This document shows positions 26,753 to 35,803 of a DNA stretch of 64,000 nt, piece after piece. A program made the translations under genes and the position numbers. The notes beneath the pieces are model-generated. The model searched no databases. It worked only from the letters and a program-made list of their open reading frames with translations, and had not been told where the DNA came from. The stretch spans positions 310,001-374,000 of the forward strand of contig NZ_BCZA01000006.1 of assembly GCF_001598475.1 (NCBI RefSeq), in the 5' to 3' direction. Source of the DNA: Pantoea agglomerans NBRC 102470 (GTDB lineage Bacteria; Pseudomonadota; Gammaproteobacteria; Enterobacterales; Enterobacteriaceae). How positions within the stretch are numbered: the first letter of the stretch is position 1; the number at the start of each line of letters is the position of its first letter.

Positions 26753-28390
26753 ATGACCCGATTCGTAATGAATAAAAAGGATGATCTCGTCGACAGCGCG
26801 TTAGATGGCATGATTTACGCCAGCCCGTGGCGCAATCTGGTCCGGTTGCAGGTCGATCCGCGCATTCGCATCGTGATGCGTAATGACTGGCAAAAACAGC
26901 AGGTCGCGCTGATTTCCGGTGGTGGTTCAGGCCATGAACCGGCCCATGTCGGCTTTATCGGCAAAGGGATGCTGACGGCTGCCGTCTGTGGCGATGTTTT
27001 TGCTTCCCCCAGCGTTGACGCGGTTTACAACGCCATCATCAATATTACCGGTGAGGCGGGATGTCTGCTGATTGTGAAAAACTACACCGGGGATCGCCTC
27101 AACTTCGGTCTGGCGGCAGAAAAAGCGCGCAAAGCGGGATTCAGCGTCAATATGGTAATTGTCGGTGATGATGTTGCGTTGCCCGATAACCCTCAGCCAC
27201 GCGGCGTCGCGGGCACGTTGCTGGTGCATAAAGTGGCGGGCTTCGTCGCAGAGCGGGGTGATGACCTGGCCGCGGTGACCGAGGCAGCAGAGGCAGCCAG
27301 TCGTGCTATCGCCACCATGGGCGTTGCGCTCTCAAGCTGCCATCTGCCGGATGAACAGACCGGCCAGCGGGTGCCAGACGGCAGCGTTGAAATGGGGCTG
27401 GGGATTCACGGCGAACCGGGCGTTGACGTCATGCAGACGCAAAACAGTCAGCAGATTGTGCAGCATCTGCTGGAGAAAGTGATGCCGGACAACGATCAGC
27501 CACGCGCGCTGTTAATCAATAATCTTGGCGGCATGTCCGCGCTGGAAATGAGTCTGGTCACACGTGACCTGATTGAGTCGCCGCTCAGCCGGGGTAGTGA
27601 TTATCTGATTGGCCCGGCTCCGCTTATGACCGCGCTGGACATGAAGGGCTTTTCCGTCACCTCCATGACGCTGACGCCGTTGTTCGAAGAGGCGATCTGC
27701 GCGCCGGTTGAGGTCACCGGCTGGGTTCAGGCGGTTAAAATCGCGCCGCTGCAGCCAGTTAACGCGACAAAAGAGGCAACAGCGCATCCGGCGCAACCCT
27801 CAGATAACCCGACCGTCGCTGCGTTTGTTAACAGCATCTGTGAAACCCTGATCGCCAGCGAAAGCGAGCTTAACAAACTGGATGCGCAGGTCGGTGATGG
27901 CGATACCGGTTCGACCTTTGCTGCTGGCGCACGCCAGATCCAGCGCGAATGTACAGATAATCAGCTGCCGTTAAATGCCTTGCCCGATCTGCTCGCGGTG
28001 ACGGGTGAGCGACTGGCGACGGTGATGGGCGGCTCCAGCGGCGTACTGATGGCGATCTTTTTCACCGCTGCTGCGCAGCAGCTGGCCAAAGGGGATGCGC
28101 TGCCCGCGGCCCTGCAACAGGGTCTGGAGAAGATGAAGCAGTATGGCGGGGCACAACCAGGGGATCGCACGCTGATTGATGCGCTGCAACCGGCAATCGA
28201 GGCGTTGGTGGCGGGTAAATCGCTGGCAGAGGCGGCTGATGCGGCACAGCAGGGCAGTGATGCAACCGCCAGCATGGGGAAAGCAAAAGCGGGCCGATCA
28301 TCCTATCTTAACAGTGCTAACCTCAACGGCGTGTCTGATCCGGGTGCCGTCGCTGTCGCCAGAGTCTTTGCGGCATTAAAAAAACTTTAA
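26753..28390 (+). CDS. dhaK: ATP-dependent dihydroxyacetone kinase (DAK1-DAK2)
   Basis: Single-chain dihydroxyacetone kinase, 545 aa, of the Citrobacter type. The N-terminal DAK1 domain (1-335) carries the substrate-binding GGGSGHEP and His219 in MGLGIHGEPG, which forms the hemiaminal with dihydroxyacetone. The C-terminal DAK2 nucleotide domain has the Mg-binding aspartates 377, 382 and 384 in DAQVGDGDTG. It uses ATP directly and needs no PTS partner. ATG 26753 follows GAGGAAAG; an upstream in-frame ATG at 26732 lacks this. It is divergent from fucO. Confidence 0.93.
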   Translation: MTRFVMNKKDDLVDSALDGMIYASPWRNLVRLQVDPRIRIVMRNDWQKQQVALISGGGSGHEPAHVGFIGKGMLTAAVCGDVFASPSVDAVYNAIINITGEAGCLLIVKNYTGDRLNFGLAAEKARKAGFSVNMVIVGDDVALPDNPQPRGVAGTLLVHKVAGFVAERGDDLAAVTEAAEAASRAIATMGVALSSCHLPDEQTGQRVPDGSVEMGLGIHGEPGVDVMQTQNSQQIVQHLLEKVMPDNDQPRALLINNLGGMSALEMSLVTRDLIESPLSRGSDYLIGPAPLMTALDMKGFSVTSMTLTPLFEEAICAPVEVTGWVQAVKIAPLQPVNATKEATAHPAQPSDNPTVAAFVNSICETLIASESELNKLDAQVGDGDTGSTFAAGARQIQRECTDNQLPLNALPDLLAVTGERLATVMGGSSGVLMAIFFTAAAQQLAKGDALPAALQQGLEKMKQYGGAQPGDRTLIDALQPAIEALVAGKSLAEAADAAQQGSDATASMGKAKAGRSSYLNSANLNGVSDPGAVAVARVFAALKKL

Positions 28391-28395
28391 TCCTG

Positions 28396-29274
28396 TCACG
28401 ACGCTAAACGCGCCTGGAGAAAGGCCAGTAACTGGCGGTTTACTTCGCTGCGCTGACGGTGCTGCGGGTAAACCGCATTCAGAGAGAGTGCGGGCGGCAG
28501 ATAGTCGTCCAGCACGGTCACCAGCTCACCGCGTTGCAGGGCTGTCTCAACGATAAAGGCGGGTAACAATACCAGTCCTAAGCCTGCCAGTGCGGCATCA
28601 CGCAGGACCTCGCCATTGTTACTCACCATCGGGCCCTGAACCGCCAGCCACTTCGGTTTACCATTGACCTGCAGTTCCCAGCCATTCTGACCTTCACGTC
28701 CGTAGCGCAGACAGGCATGTTGCAGCAAGGCTTCTGGCTGCTGCGGCACGCCTGCCCGTTCCAGATAGCGGGGGCTGCAGCAGATAACCCGCTTCAGCTC
28801 GCCGAGCGGACGGGCAATCAGCGTGGAATCAGCCAGCGTACCGATGCGAATCGCCATATCAACGCCTTCGCCAATCACATCGGCATAGCGGTCAGCCAGC
28901 TCAATATGAAACTGCAATGACGGATGGTGGCTTAGAAACTCGGCAATCAGGGGGGAGAGGTGGCTCATACCAAAGGACATCGGCAGATTGATTCGGAAGG
29001 TGCCGCGCAGCGCCTGCTGCTGCTCTGACACTGCCAGTTGCGCTTCCTGAATCTCATCCAGAATGCGCTGAGCATGTTGCGCGAACAGTAAACCTGCATC
29101 CGTTACAGACAGCTTACGGGTGTTACGGATCAACAGTCGTACCCCTAATGATGCCTCCAGCGCAGCCATGCGGCGGCTGACATACTGTTTCGATAGCATC
29201 AGATGCTCAGCTGCTGCAGTAAAGTTGCCAGCATGCATTACCGCAATGTAAATCCGGAGATCTTCAATCTGCAT
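28396..29274 (-). CDS. LysR-family transcriptional regulator
   Basis: A 292-aa LysR regulator with the N-terminal winged helix (MQIEDLRIYIAVMHAGNFTAAAEHL, recognition helix around SKQYVSRRMAALEASLG) and a periplasmic-binding-like effector domain from about 85. ATG 29274 follows GTGGA. It is convergent with dhaK (5-base gap) and may control neighbouring genes, but no target is evident. Confidence 0.9.
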   Translation of the reverse strand: MQIEDLRIYIAVMHAGNFTAAAEHLMLSKQYVSRRMAALEASLGVRLLIRNTRKLSVTDAGLLFAQHAQRILDEIQEAQLAVSEQQQALRGTFRINLPMSFGMSHLSPLIAEFLSHHPSLQFHIELADRYADVIGEGVDMAIRIGTLADSTLIARPLGELKRVICCSPRYLERAGVPQQPEALLQHACLRYGREGQNGWELQVNGKPKWLAVQGPMVSNNGEVLRDAALAGLGLVLLPAFIVETALQRGELVTVLDDYLPPALSLNAVYPQHRQRSEVNRQLLAFLQARLAS

Positions 29275-29531
29275 AGTGTCCACTTATCGGTGACAGTGAC
29301 GATGATTCAGGCGAAACTTCAGCCAGATGCGTTAACTTATATCGGGTAATGCGTCACAGGGCAACGCGTCAGCTCTCTCAGCCAGCGCGACGGAGATCAT
29401 AGATTTGCCGTTTCCTTACCCCTGAACAGGCGGTCAGTCGGGTCAATCGCGTTAAAGCCGTTATAGTAATCAGGCAGTGACGCAATCCATACGGAACATA
29501 ATCTCTTGAGTAATCTGATAAGGAGTGGCTG

Positions 29532-30080
29532 GTGAAAAAATTACTCTGCGCGACGGTGCTGGCCATTTTGCCAATGACCACGCTGGCGGCGTCGGTATTT
29601 ACGCTGCAATCACAAGACTTCAGCGATAATGCGCTACTGGATAAAAAGTTTGCCGGTGCCAATAAAAGTAATCCTTCCTGTACCGGTGAGAATATCTCTC
29701 CCGAATTGAACTGGTCTGCGATTCCGGCGGGCACCCGCAGTCTGGCTCTTCTGATGACCGACCCGGTCGGGGCCAAAGGGCTCGGCGTTACCCACATGGT
29801 GGCCTATAACATTCCCGCCAGCCGCTCGTCATTTGCGCAGGGGGCTCTGACAAAGGGCAAGGACTACACCGGCGGAAAAAATACCCCAGGGACGCTGCAC
29901 TATTATGGTCCTTGTCCGCCTGCAGGCAGTGGGCTGCATCACTATAACTTTGTGCTGATCGCCACCGATTTGCCGGTGGGTCAGTTGAAAGCGGGGTTAA
30001 CCCAGGCAGAGCTGGTTGCACAGCTAAAAGGCCATGCGCTGGGCGCGGCCAGCACCGTTGGCCGCTTTAGCAATGAATGA
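29532..30080 (+). CDS. YbhB/YbcL family PEBP-like exported protein
   Basis: A 182-aa phosphatidylethanolamine-binding-protein homologue with a signal peptide (cleavage near TLA-A, residue 19). It carries the PEBP core SPELNWSAIPAGTRSLALLMTDP, VTHMVAYNIP and YYGPCPPAGSGLHHY, which builds the anion-binding pocket. Bacterial YbcL forms are periplasmic. Start GTG 29532 behind AAGGAG. Single gene. Confidence 0.9.
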   Translation: MKKLLCATVLAILPMTTLAASVFTLQSQDFSDNALLDKKFAGANKSNPSCTGENISPELNWSAIPAGTRSLALLMTDPVGAKGLGVTHMVAYNIPASRSSFAQGALTKGKDYTGGKNTPGTLHYYGPCPPAGSGLHHYNFVLIATDLPVGQLKAGLTQAELVAQLKGHALGAASTVGRFSNE

Positions 30081-30132
30081 CCTGCACGTTTGCAGAGGCA
30101 GCGCTGAATAGCCTGCCTCTGCGCGCAGCGGA

Positions 30133-30999
30133 TCAGTCGCCACTGAACATCTCGCGGATGCGCGACGCAATGTGATGGGTGTGCGTCTCCAGCGCGAAGT
30201 GGCCGCTATCCAACATCTCGACCACCGCCTGTGGATTATCCCGCTGCCAGGCCACTGCGCCCGGTGGAATAAAGAACGGATCGTGCTTGCCCCAGATCAC
30301 CAGCGTTGGCACCTGCTGCCGGCGAAAGAACGCCTGAAATTCCGGATAACGTTTCAGATTACTGGCGTAATTGAGAAACAGGGCCTGCTGAATATCTTTG
30401 TTACCGGGGCGCTCCATCAGCAGAGTATCCAGGGTATAGGTTTCCGGGGCGATCTGCTGCGGATCGCTCACCCCATGCAGATACTGCCACTTCACCCCTT
30501 CCAGCGTCAGGATGGCGTCACGGATCACCTGACCATTTGCTTCGCTGGGATCGTCCCAGTAGGCGCGGACCGGCGCCCAGGCTTCTCCTAATCCCTCCAG
30601 ATAGGCGTTACCGTTTTGTGATATCAGTCCGCTGACGCGATCGGGGTAAGCCAGTGCCAGTCGCAGACCGGCAGGTGCGCCATAGTCGAAAACATACATC
30701 GCATAACGTTCCAGCCCCAGTGCATCGACAAAGGCGGTCAGCGTCTGGCCCAGCGCGTCGAAGGTCCAGGAATAGTTGCGCTCAGCAGGCACTTCAGTGA
30801 AGCCAAAGCCCGGCATATCGGGTGCGATGAGATGAAATTTATCGGCCAGAAGCGGGATCAGATTGCGGAACTGATGTGAAGAGGTGGGAAAGCCATGCAA
30901 CAGCAGCAGTACCGGCAGGGAAGGATCGCCCGCTTCGCGATAGAAAATATTGACGCCATCGGCCTGCTGGTAACGATAGGAAATGGATTGATCACGCAT
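30133..30999 (-). CDS. Alpha/beta hydrolase, epoxide-hydrolase/dehalogenase-like
   Basis: A 288-aa alpha/beta hydrolase. The oxyanion loop HGFPTSSHQF is near residue 35. The nucleophile elbow reads VFDYGAPAG near residue 104, with Asp in place of Ser as in epoxide hydrolases and haloalkane dehalogenases. The acid is in GKHDPFF and the base is His in DSGHFALE. A cap domain spans roughly 135-215. ATG 30999 has AGGAG 6 bases upstream. It is divergent from a CGNR zinc-finger gene, with paired operators between them. Confidence 0.9.
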   Translation of the reverse strand: MRDQSISYRYQQADGVNIFYREAGDPSLPVLLLLHGFPTSSHQFRNLIPLLADKFHLIAPDMPGFGFTEVPAERNYSWTFDALGQTLTAFVDALGLERYAMYVFDYGAPAGLRLALAYPDRVSGLISQNGNAYLEGLGEAWAPVRAYWDDPSEANGQVIRDAILTLEGVKWQYLHGVSDPQQIAPETYTLDTLLMERPGNKDIQQALFLNYASNLKRYPEFQAFFRRQQVPTLVIWGKHDPFFIPPGAVAWQRDNPQAVVEMLDSGHFALETHTHHIASRIREMFSGD

Positions 31000-31035
31000 G
31001 CTGAACTCCTGTAACTGGTTAAATGATATTTATGG

Positions 31036-31140
31036 GGTTACCAAGAGTCATTATGCAGCCAGAATGTAACCTGTCAAATCAATTTATAATGGTTACAAAA
31101 GATGCGGTGTAACTATTCAAATAGTACTTTGTCGGTTACA
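31036..31140. promoter_or_regulatory. Paired operators in the hydrolase/CGNR divergent promoter
   Basis: Two inverted repeats of identical geometry, TGTAAC(C/T)-N19-GGTTACA, lie at 31065-31097 and 31108-31140, offset by 43 bases. A fifth half-site, GGTTACC, is at 31036-31042. A minus-strand promoter for the hydrolase, -35 TTGACA (31077-31072) and -10 CATAAT (31055-31050) with a 16-base spacer, contains one half-site in its spacer. The CGNR protein is the obvious candidate binder. Confidence 0.65.
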
Positions 31141-31175
31141 GTGGCATCAGCAGAGTTAACAAGGGAGGCAATATC

Positions 31176-31763
31176 ATGGCGGAAACGCAATCACACACCG
31201 CCCAGGGACCGTGGTTTCTGGCTGATCATCCGGCGCTGGATTTCATCAATACCGTGGCCATCGTGGAAGGCCAGCCGCACGACTTCTGGCAAACCGATCA
31301 GGATGTTGAAGCCTGGCTACACCAGGCCGGACTGGCACCAGATGCCCCGGCTCCGCAGCATGAACCGGGTGCGCTGTTGGAAGCAGCGCGTCACTTACGT
31401 CAGATCATTCGTGATAACGTGCAGCAGCACAAAGCGGGAGAGGGCATTGATATTCAGGCGCTGAACGCCTGGCTGGGTGAAGCGACCAGCCATCTGCAAA
31501 TGACCGGGGAGCCGGGTGCCTTAAAAATCAGGCGGGTCTATGCGGGCCAGAGTGTGATGCAGCGGCTGGGACAGGTTGCGGAACAGGCTGCGATGTTGCT
31601 GGCGCAGGAGGACTTCAGCAGAGTCCGTGGCTGTGAACATCCCGCCTGTACACTGTGGTTTTACGATCGCACCAAAGCGCATCGCCGCCGCTGGTGCAGC
31701 ATGGCGCTGTGTGGCAATCGGGCGAAAGTGGCGCGTTTCAGGGCAGTTAAATCAGCTGGGTAA
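31176..31763 (+). CDS. CGNR zinc-finger protein (ABATE domain), putative regulator
   Basis: A 195-aa protein. The N-terminal ABATE domain (about 12-140) begins with the typical DHPALDFINTV. The C-terminal CGNR zinc finger has paired cysteines C-EHPAC and WCSMALCGNRAKVARFR. These proteins are thought to be stress-responsive transcription regulators. AGGGAGG precedes the ATG. It is divergent from the alpha/beta hydrolase, which it probably controls together with itself. Confidence 0.9.
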   Translation: MAETQSHTAQGPWFLADHPALDFINTVAIVEGQPHDFWQTDQDVEAWLHQAGLAPDAPAPQHEPGALLEAARHLRQIIRDNVQQHKAGEGIDIQALNAWLGEATSHLQMTGEPGALKIRRVYAGQSVMQRLGQVAEQAAMLLAQEDFSRVRGCEHPACTLWFYDRTKAHRRRWCSMALCGNRAKVARFRAVKSAG

Positions 31764-31781
31764 ACAGTTCGGACGGCAGAT

Positions 31782-31808
31782 AAAAAAACACCCTGCAGAG
31801 CAGGGTGT
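31782..31808 (-). terminator. Terminator of proP
   Basis: On the minus strand ACACCCTGC (31808-31800) pairs with GCAGGGTGT (31797-31789), followed by a seven-base T-run (31788-31782). It starts 9 bases after the proP stop codon. Confidence 0.85.
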
Positions 31809-31816
31809 CAGAGCAA

Positions 31817-33283
31817 TTATTTCGCGGTGGTCGCTGATGGCTTGTGCCGCTTGCGCAGCTTGTCGATCAGGCGATGCGCTTCCGCTTTGGTCGCTACCGC
31901 AGGGGATGAACCGGTCAGCGGTTGACGGGCTGTTTCACGTACCGTCAGAATGGTGAGCAGGCCAATCACGCCCGCACCCATCATATAGTAAGCTGGCATC
32001 ATATTGTTTTTAGTGGTATCCACCAGCCACGCGGTAATCAGCGGTGTGGTACCCCCAAACAGCGAAACCGACAGGTTGAAGCCGATGGCCAGCGCACTGT
32101 AACGGATATCGGTAGTAAACAGCGCAGGCAGCGTCGAAGGCATAGTGCCGCTGAAGCAGGTGTGCAGTACACCCAGAATCATCAGGCCGCCAAATACCGC
32201 CCACATATTACCCGACCCGATCAGCATAAAGCTCGGGATGGCGAGCAGGATCAGACCCACCGCACCAAAGGCAATCACCGGACGACGACCGATGCGGTCA
32301 GTCCAGCGACCCCACAGCAGCGTCAGCGGCATCATCACGAACATCGCCACCATCACCAGCAGCAGGCCACTTAACTCTGGCAGACCCAGCACGCCGGTCA
32401 GATAGCTCGGCATGTACGAGGTCAGCATGTAGTTAGAGACGTTAAACAGCAGCACCAGACCGATACATTTCATCATTGGTGCGCGGTATTTGCTCAGCAT
32501 CTGCATCAGCGTCAGATGCGGCTTGCTTTGCTCCAGTGCTTCCTGTTTTTCCATGTGCTGCTGGAAAGCCGGAGTCTCTTCCAGCTTCAGTCGCACATAG
32601 AGACCAAACAGGCCCAGCGGCGCGGCGATAAAGAACGGCACGCGCCAGCCCCAGGACATCATCGCCTCATTCGACATCACGGTGGTCATCACCGTGACCA
32701 GGCTGGCACCCAGCAGGTAACCGCCGATGGTGCCGAATTCCAGGAAGCTGCCCATAAAGCCCCGGCGTTTATCGGTAGAGTACTCCGCGATAAAGGTCGC
32801 TGCGCCGCCATATTCACCACCGGTTGAGAAGCCCTGGATCAGACGTGCCACCAGCAGCAGAATCGGTGCCATGATGCCTATTGAAGAGTAAGCCGGGATC
32901 AGACCGATACAGAACGTACCAATCGACATCATGATCATCGTCATCGCCAGCACTTTCTGCCGTCCGATGCGGTCACCCAGCGGGCCAAATACCAGGCCGC
33001 CAATCGGACGTACCAGGAAGGCCGCGGCAAACGTACCAAAGGTGGCGATTAGCTGCACCGCGTTGTTGGCATCCGGGAAGAAGACTTTGCCGATGATCAC
33101 GGCGAGATAGCTGTATACGCCAAAGTCGAACCATTCCATCGCATTACCTAACGCAGCTGCGCCAACTGCACGCTTCAGCATGTCGTTGTCGATGACGGTA
33201 ATGTCGTCAACAGTCAGCTCTTTTGGCTTCCTGTTCCAGAAATGTTTCTTTGGGTGTTCAGACGATGAGTTTCTGGTGTCCAT
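31817..33283 (-). CDS. proP: ProP-like proline/glycine-betaine MFS symporter
   Basis: A 488-aa 12-helix symporter of the metabolite:H+ group. It matches E. coli ProP through LGNAMEWFDFGVYSYLAV, GDRIGRQKVLAMTM, EYGGAATFIAEYSTDKRRGFMGS and MPSTLPALFTTDIRYSALA. ProP takes up proline, betaine and other compatible solutes under osmotic stress. The C-terminus ends with a short basic tail instead of the long heptad coiled coil of E. coli ProP, so osmotic activation may differ. GAGGAGAAT precedes the ATG. Confidence 0.88.
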   Translation of the reverse strand: MDTRNSSSEHPKKHFWNRKPKELTVDDITVIDNDMLKRAVGAAALGNAMEWFDFGVYSYLAVIIGKVFFPDANNAVQLIATFGTFAAAFLVRPIGGLVFGPLGDRIGRQKVLAMTMIMMSIGTFCIGLIPAYSSIGIMAPILLLVARLIQGFSTGGEYGGAATFIAEYSTDKRRGFMGSFLEFGTIGGYLLGASLVTVMTTVMSNEAMMSWGWRVPFFIAAPLGLFGLYVRLKLEETPAFQQHMEKQEALEQSKPHLTLMQMLSKYRAPMMKCIGLVLLFNVSNYMLTSYMPSYLTGVLGLPELSGLLLVMVAMFVMMPLTLLWGRWTDRIGRRPVIAFGAVGLILLAIPSFMLIGSGNMWAVFGGLMILGVLHTCFSGTMPSTLPALFTTDIRYSALAIGFNLSVSLFGGTTPLITAWLVDTTKNNMMPAYYMMGAGVIGLLTILTVRETARQPLTGSSPAVATKAEAHRLIDKLRKRHKPSATTAK

Positions 33284-33592
33284 ATTCTCCTCAGGTGCAT
33301 CAATGAAGGAGTCTTATAGCTTTCGCAGCCGCAAACAATGTTCAGAAGAAACCGTGGAAATGAAAGCTATAAGAAGCCGAATAATTTTTAAGTGAAGCGG
33401 CAGAAACCGCAGCCGGTAAACTCTAGACTACGATTGTAAGTTTTTGCAAGTTTTCAGCCGAAATAACTGCATTTACTGACAAACCCAGCATAGTGAACTT
33501 ATTCACGCCTGCTTACGGGTCTGAACATTTGGTAATAACTTGCGGCTGGTGCTCTGGTTATATCTGGAACTGGTTTTCCCGGTGCTGATGCG
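33284..33592. other. proP upstream region with 12-bp inverted repeat
   Basis: 309 bases between proP and the next minus-strand gene. CTTATAGCTTTC (33313-33324) and GAAAGCTATAAG (33362-33373) are exact reverse complements 37 bases apart, in the probable proP 5' leader. The rest is AT-rich without a reading frame; nothing else is recognised. Confidence 0.5.
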
Positions 33593-34771
33593 CTACTTAA
33601 ACAGTTTCAGTTCGTCGATGCGATCCAGCGCCTGCAGTAATTGCTCCGTCCCGGTTGTCAGGCTGATGCGAATATAATCACGACCCGCTGCGCCAAACCC
33701 GTTACCCGGTGCCACCAGCAGATGACACTGGGCCAGTAGCAGGGCGGCGAATTGCTCCCCGGTGAAACCAGCTGGCGCTGCCAGCCAGAGGAAAAAGGTG
33801 CCCTGAAGGGCGCGTACCGGCCAGTGCATTGCTGCCAGCCTGGCTAAAATCACTCTGCGGCGCTGATGGTAATGCTCTGCCAGCAAGCTGAGTTGTTCAG
33901 CGGGCAGCGACAACGCGGTGATGGCGGCATCCTGCACCGCGCCATACACCGTGCTGTAGCTATGAGTATGAAGTTTTTTAAATGCTGCAATCATCGAGGC
34001 GTTTCCCACCGCAAATCCCACCCGCCAGCCTGCCATGAGTGCGCTTTTTGACAGCGTGTAGATTTCCACGCCCCAGGCTTTGCCATCGGGCTGTGCCAGC
34101 AGACTCAGCGGCTGTTCGCCCGACTCACTGCCCAGCGTGGCATAGGCGAAGTCATGAATCAGCGGAACATGATGCTGGCGGGCGAAGGCCAGCGCGTCGG
34201 CGAACAGCGCGGCTGTCGCCAGTGCGCCAGTGGGATTATGGGGATAATTGAGCAGCAGCAGACCGGCACGCGCCGCGATATCGTCTGGCACCTGGGTGAA
34301 ATCGGGCAGGAAATCATTGCACGCCTCCAGCGGAATGCCATAAAAATCGGCACCTGCCTGACGGGCCGCTGAGCGGTAGAGCGGATAGCAGGGATCGGTA
34401 GAGATCAACACCTGACCCGGATTAAGCAGGGCGCGGGGAAAACCGTTGACGCCAATGTGCGCGCCCTGGAACAGCGCCACTTCAGTTTCAGGATCGAGCG
34501 TGACGCCGTAGTGACGCTGGTAAAAGGCTGCGATAGCACGGCGCAGCGCGGGTTTGCCCCAGAACGAGGGATACTCATGGTTCTCCGGTTTCGCTGCCGC
34601 AGCCTGTAATGAAGCGATTACCGCGGGCGGCGTTGGCTGACGTGGACTGCCGGAGGAGAGATCGATCAGCGGTAACAGCGCATCATCCAGTTGTGCTGCC
34701 TGCTTTTCCAGCATGCTGAAGAGGTTCTCTTCGAGCCCTGCGACCATCTCTGAAGCTGCAAACTCCGCCAT
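33593..34771 (-). CDS. PLP-dependent class I/II aminotransferase
   Basis: A 392-aa fold-type I aminotransferase. NYPHNPTG (175-182), HDFAY with Asp207/Tyr210 and the PLP Lys242 in TLSKSALMAGWRVG are intact. It resembles the methionine/aspartate-type aminotransferases, but the amino donor is not readable. GGGAGAG precedes ATG 34771. It is divergent from the first MetQ-like gene. With an HcxA-like 2-oxoacid dehydrogenase at the far end of the block, a transaminate-then-reduce route for an imported amino acid is plausible (inference). Confidence 0.87.
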   Translation of the reverse strand: MAEFAASEMVAGLEENLFSMLEKQAAQLDDALLPLIDLSSGSPRQPTPPAVIASLQAAAAKPENHEYPSFWGKPALRRAIAAFYQRHYGVTLDPETEVALFQGAHIGVNGFPRALLNPGQVLISTDPCYPLYRSAARQAGADFYGIPLEACNDFLPDFTQVPDDIAARAGLLLLNYPHNPTGALATAALFADALAFARQHHVPLIHDFAYATLGSESGEQPLSLLAQPDGKAWGVEIYTLSKSALMAGWRVGFAVGNASMIAAFKKLHTHSYSTVYGAVQDAAITALSLPAEQLSLLAEHYHQRRRVILARLAAMHWPVRALQGTFFLWLAAPAGFTGEQFAALLLAQCHLLVAPGNGFGAAGRDYIRISLTTGTEQLLQALDRIDELKLFK

Positions 34772-34990
34772 ATCTCTCCCGCAATAAACAGTGTTAAGCG
34801 GGGAAGAATGACACAGCTGACATTAAAATCTTTAGCAGAAATAACGCTGTTCTTTGCAAGGATTCGAATATCCAGCGTGTGACTATCGTTAGCATAAATA
34901 AGCCAAAGTCGGGGCTGGGTTTTGCCTGTTCCTCTCCGCGATGGCTGTGATTAAATCGATCGCTCTCACAATAATGAATCAGGGCAAACA

Positions 34991-35803
34991 ATGCAGATCA
35001 CATCCCGGGGAATTATTCTGGCACTGACCACCGCCAGCCTTTTTATTTCTGCCGCTCAGGCAGCCGACCAGAAGAAAATACGGATTGGATTTAATCCAGG
35101 GCCTTATAAAGAGCAATTTGAAAAAGGCGTCGCGCCCTTATTAATCAGGCAGGGGTATACCCTGGAGTATAAAGATTTCAGTGATGGAATTCAGGTTAAT
35201 GATGCTGTTCATCGCGGGACGATTGACGCCAATATCATGCAGCATCCCGTCTATCTGAAGTCGGTTAATGACCGGCTTGGCATTGATAACGTTGGGATTG
35301 TGCAGGTGCCGACCCCGCCAATGGGGCTCTACTCTGGGCGCGTGAAAACGCTGACTCAACCCGCGCCGGGCAGCACGGTCTCTGTGCCCAATCAGCCCTC
35401 AAATGAGTACCGGGCGGCGCTGTTACTCCAGAGCATCGGCTGGCTCAAAATCAGCCCCGATAGCGATGCTGCCACTTTTTCGCAGAAAAATATCACGGAA
35501 AATCCCTACAAAATCGTGCTCAAAGAGATGGATAACGCTCAGCAGGTGCGTGCACTTCCCGACGTTGACTATGGAGTCATTCAGGGCAACTTCGCGGTAT
35601 CCAGTGGCATGAAACTCAATTCGGCACTGAAACTGGAAGCGGCAACCAGCCAGTTTATTAACGTGGTGACGGTTGCCGGTAAAAATAAGCAGGCTCAGTT
35701 TGCCCGTGACATTATTGCCGGCTACCACTCAGCAGAATTTAAAACCTACATCACCGGTAATGCGCAGTATGCGGGCTATCTGCTGCCAGATTATTTCAAA
35801 TGA
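34991..35803 (+). CDS. MetQ/NlpA-family substrate-binding protein (system 1)
   Basis: A 270-aa periplasmic binding protein of the NlpA/MetQ family, with a signal peptide cut at AQA-A (about 24) and no lipobox. IRIGFNPGPYKEQF, FSDGIQVNDAVHRGTIDANIMQHPVYL and SVPNQPSNEYRA are the family's ligand-cleft segments. The ligand is probably methionine-like but the cleft differs from MetQ. It overlaps the ATPase gene by 4 bases. No MetJ box (AGACGTCT) is visible upstream. Confidence 0.9.
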   Translation: MQITSRGIILALTTASLFISAAQAADQKKIRIGFNPGPYKEQFEKGVAPLLIRQGYTLEYKDFSDGIQVNDAVHRGTIDANIMQHPVYLKSVNDRLGIDNVGIVQVPTPPMGLYSGRVKTLTQPAPGSTVSVPNQPSNEYRAALLLQSIGWLKISPDSDAATFSQKNITENPYKIVLKEMDNAQQVRALPDVDYGVIQGNFAVSSGMKLNSALKLEAATSQFINVVTVAGKNKQAQFARDIIAGYHSAEFKTYITGNAQYAGYLLPDYFK

